Source: JBBSBL01 sp038251325 (lineage in GTDB: Bacteria; Actinomycetota; Thermoleophilia; Solirubrobacterales; Solirubrobacteraceae). Taken from it: a DNA stretch of 64,000 bases. The notes below the pieces were generated by a model, which saw only the letters and a list, made by a program, of their open reading frames with translations, ran no database searches and was not told the DNA's origin. The DNA is taken from the NCBI GenBank assembly GCA_038251325.1, contig JBBSBL010000007.1, forward strand, positions 9,503-73,502, given 5' to 3'. Shown here piece after piece: positions 62,713-64,000 of the stretch. The position numbers and the translations under genes are program-made. The stretch's first letter is position 1, and the number at the start of each line of letters is the position of its first letter.

Positions 62713-64000
62713 TCCCGCATCGCCGGGAACAGCACCACCTCGCGGATCGAGCGGTGGCCGGTCAACAGCAGCACGAGGCGGTCGATGCCGATCCCGATCC
62801 CGCCGGTCGGCGGCATGCCGTGCTCGAGCGCGAAGAGGTAGGCCTCGTCGTGGGGCTGGGCCTCGTCGTCGCCCTCCGCCGCATGGCGGTCCTGCTCGGC
62901 GAAGCGGGCGCGCTGGTCGTCGGGGTCGTTGAGCTCGGTGAAGGCGTTGCCGAACTCCATCCCGCCCGCGAAGACCTCGAAGCGCTCGACGAGCCCGTCC
63001 TCGGTCCGGTGGCGCTTGGCGAACGGCGAGAGCTCGATCGGATAGTCGGTGATGAAGGTCGGCTGGGCGAGCTCCGGCTCGACGTGCTTGGAGAGCAGCT
63101 CGTCGACGAGCTGGGGCCAGGTGCGGGCCTCGGGCACCGGCAGCCCGGCGTCGGCCATGCGCGCCGCGAGGGCGTCGCGATCTCCGCGTCCCTCCAGCAC
63201 GTCGATGCCGGTCCGCGCGGCGATCGCGCCGACGAGCGTCTCGCGCGCCCACGGCGGCGTGAAGTCCAGCTCCCCCTCGTAGCCGATCGCCGCCGCGACG
63301 TGGGCGACGAGCCGCTCGCAGCGGGCGGCCACGTCGGTGTAGTCGGCGTAGGCCTCGTACCACTCGAGCATCGTGAACTCGGGGTTGTGCTTGGGCGAGA
63401 GGCCCTCGTTGCGGAAGTCCTTGCCGAGCTCGTAGACCCGCTCCATCCCGCCGACGATGAGGCGCTTGAGGTACAGCTCCGTCGCGATCCGCAGGTAGAG
63501 CGTGCGGTCCAGCGCGTTGTGGTGGGTGGTGAAGGGCCGGGCCAGCGCGCCGCCGTAGATCGGCTGGAGCACGGGCGTCTCGACCTCGAGGAAGCCCTCG
63601 TCGTCGAGGAAGCGGCGGATCTCCGACACGATCCTCGCGCGGGTCGCGACCAGCTCCCGCGCCTCGGGCGAGGCGATGAGGTCGAGCTCGCGGTGGCGGT
63701 AGCGGGTCTCCACGTCGGTGAGCCCGTGGTGCTTGTCGGGCGGCGGGCGCAGCGACTTCGCGAGCAGCGCCACGTCGTCGACCCGGAGCGAGAGCTCGCC
63801 GCGGCGGGTCCGCAGCGCGGCGCCGTCGACGCCGATGAGGTCGCCGAGGTCGAGCCCAGTCAGCATGTCCATCCCCTCGGGCCCGAGCACGTCGGCGCGG
63901 GCGTGGAGCTGGAGGCGGCCGGAGCGGTCGACGAGGTCGAGGAACGCGGCCTTCCCCTGCCCGCGGCGGGCGGCGAGCCGGCCGGCGACGCGGTAGGCGC
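62709..64000 (-). CDS. lysS: Lysyl-tRNA synthetase (class II), N-terminal end outside window
   Basis: The last 430 residues of LysRS. The OB-fold end (GQGKAAFLDLVDRSGRLQLHARAD) is visible near the window edge. The class II motifs are present: motif 1 region VETPVLQPIYGGALARPFTTHHNALDRTLYLRIATELYLKRLIVGG, motif 2 FRNEGLSPKHNPEFTMLEWYEAY and motif 3 GGIGIGIDRLVLLLTG. Charges tRNA-Lys in the cytosol. It is coupled to the downstream membrane protein by GTGA. Confidence 0.93.
   Translation of the reverse strand, partial: AYRVAGRLAARRGQGKAAFLDLVDRSGRLQLHARADVLGPEGMDMLTGLDLGDLIGVDGAALRTRRGELSLRVDDVALLAKSLRPPPDKHHGLTDVETRYRHRELDLIASPEARELVATRARIVSEIRRFLDDEGFLEVETPVLQPIYGGALARPFTTHHNALDRTLYLRIATELYLKRLIVGGMERVYELGKDFRNEGLSPKHNPEFTMLEWYEAYADYTDVAARCERLVAHVAAAIGYEGELDFTPPWARETLVGAIAARTGIDVLEGRGDRDALAARMADAGLPVPEARTWPQLVDELLSKHVEPELAQPTFITDYPIELSPFAKRHRTEDGLVERFEVFAGGMEFGNAFTELNDPDDQRARFAEQDRHAAEGDDEAQPHDEAYLFALEHGMPPTGGIGIGIDRLVLLLTGHRSIREVVLFPAMRE

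Overview
The window is very GC-rich and dense with genes. It looks like the chromosome of a Thermoleophilia/Solirubrobacterales-type actinobacterium, possibly from a metagenome assembly. This placement is an inference from gene content: CarD, DisA, RadA, ClpC, IspD/IspF, CysS, RlmB and SigH lie close together, there is an htpX/pspAB/pspA/pspAA stress locus, an MptA/B-type mannosyltransferase, an F420-type LLM oxidoreductase, and many GTG starts. I see no phage, insertion sequence, CRISPR array or rRNA. One tRNA gene (Thr, TGT) is present.

Layout. 1-6200: end of a ParA-like gene, a secreted L,D-transpeptidase, and the minus-strand operon lysA-hom-thrC-thrB. 6200-15960: hydrolase, lgt, an M23 peptidase and an NlpC/P60-like peptidase each preceded by a cyclic-di-AMP (ydaO/yuaA) riboswitch, the Psp envelope-stress locus, an AlkA-like glycosylase and a cell-wall-binding-repeat lipoprotein. 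16-25.8 kb: methyltransferase, a frameshifted LLM oxidoreductase, xseA/xseB, an mhqO/mhqD-like quinone-detoxification pair, enolase-superfamily protein, thiolase and 3-hydroxyacyl-CoA dehydrogenase. 25.8-37.8 kb: a candidate small RNA, CNNM/CorC-type membrane protein, a nitrilase-like/beta-propeller secreted fusion, rhomboid protease, two ECF sigma factors each with a partner gene, and an acyltransferase fused to a degenerate GpsA-like domain. 37.9-43 kb: tRNA-Thr, NmrA-like protein, DedA-like protein, a 52-residue membrane protein, LigD and SigH. 43-64 kb: rlmB-cysS, a lipid/hydrolase run ending in gluQ, mptB-like, ispF-ispD-carD-disA-radA, CDGSH protein, clpC, a frameshifted cyclic-nucleotide-binding protein, an XRE/nucleotidyltransferase pair with a leaderless-type promoter, a frameshifted GT-C-like membrane protein, and the 3' part of lysS.

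How it fits together. The most coherent theme is envelope homeostasis. DisA makes c-di-AMP, and two c-di-AMP riboswitches in the same window precede cell-wall peptidases. Lgt, the L,D-transpeptidase, HtpX/PspA and the CWB2 lipoprotein serve the same compartment. A second theme is translational coupling: a large share of adjacent genes overlap by NTGA (GTGA, ATGA), which supports start choices that would otherwise be doubtful, including a probable CTG start for gluQ. Three genes carry single frameshifts, which may be assembly errors.
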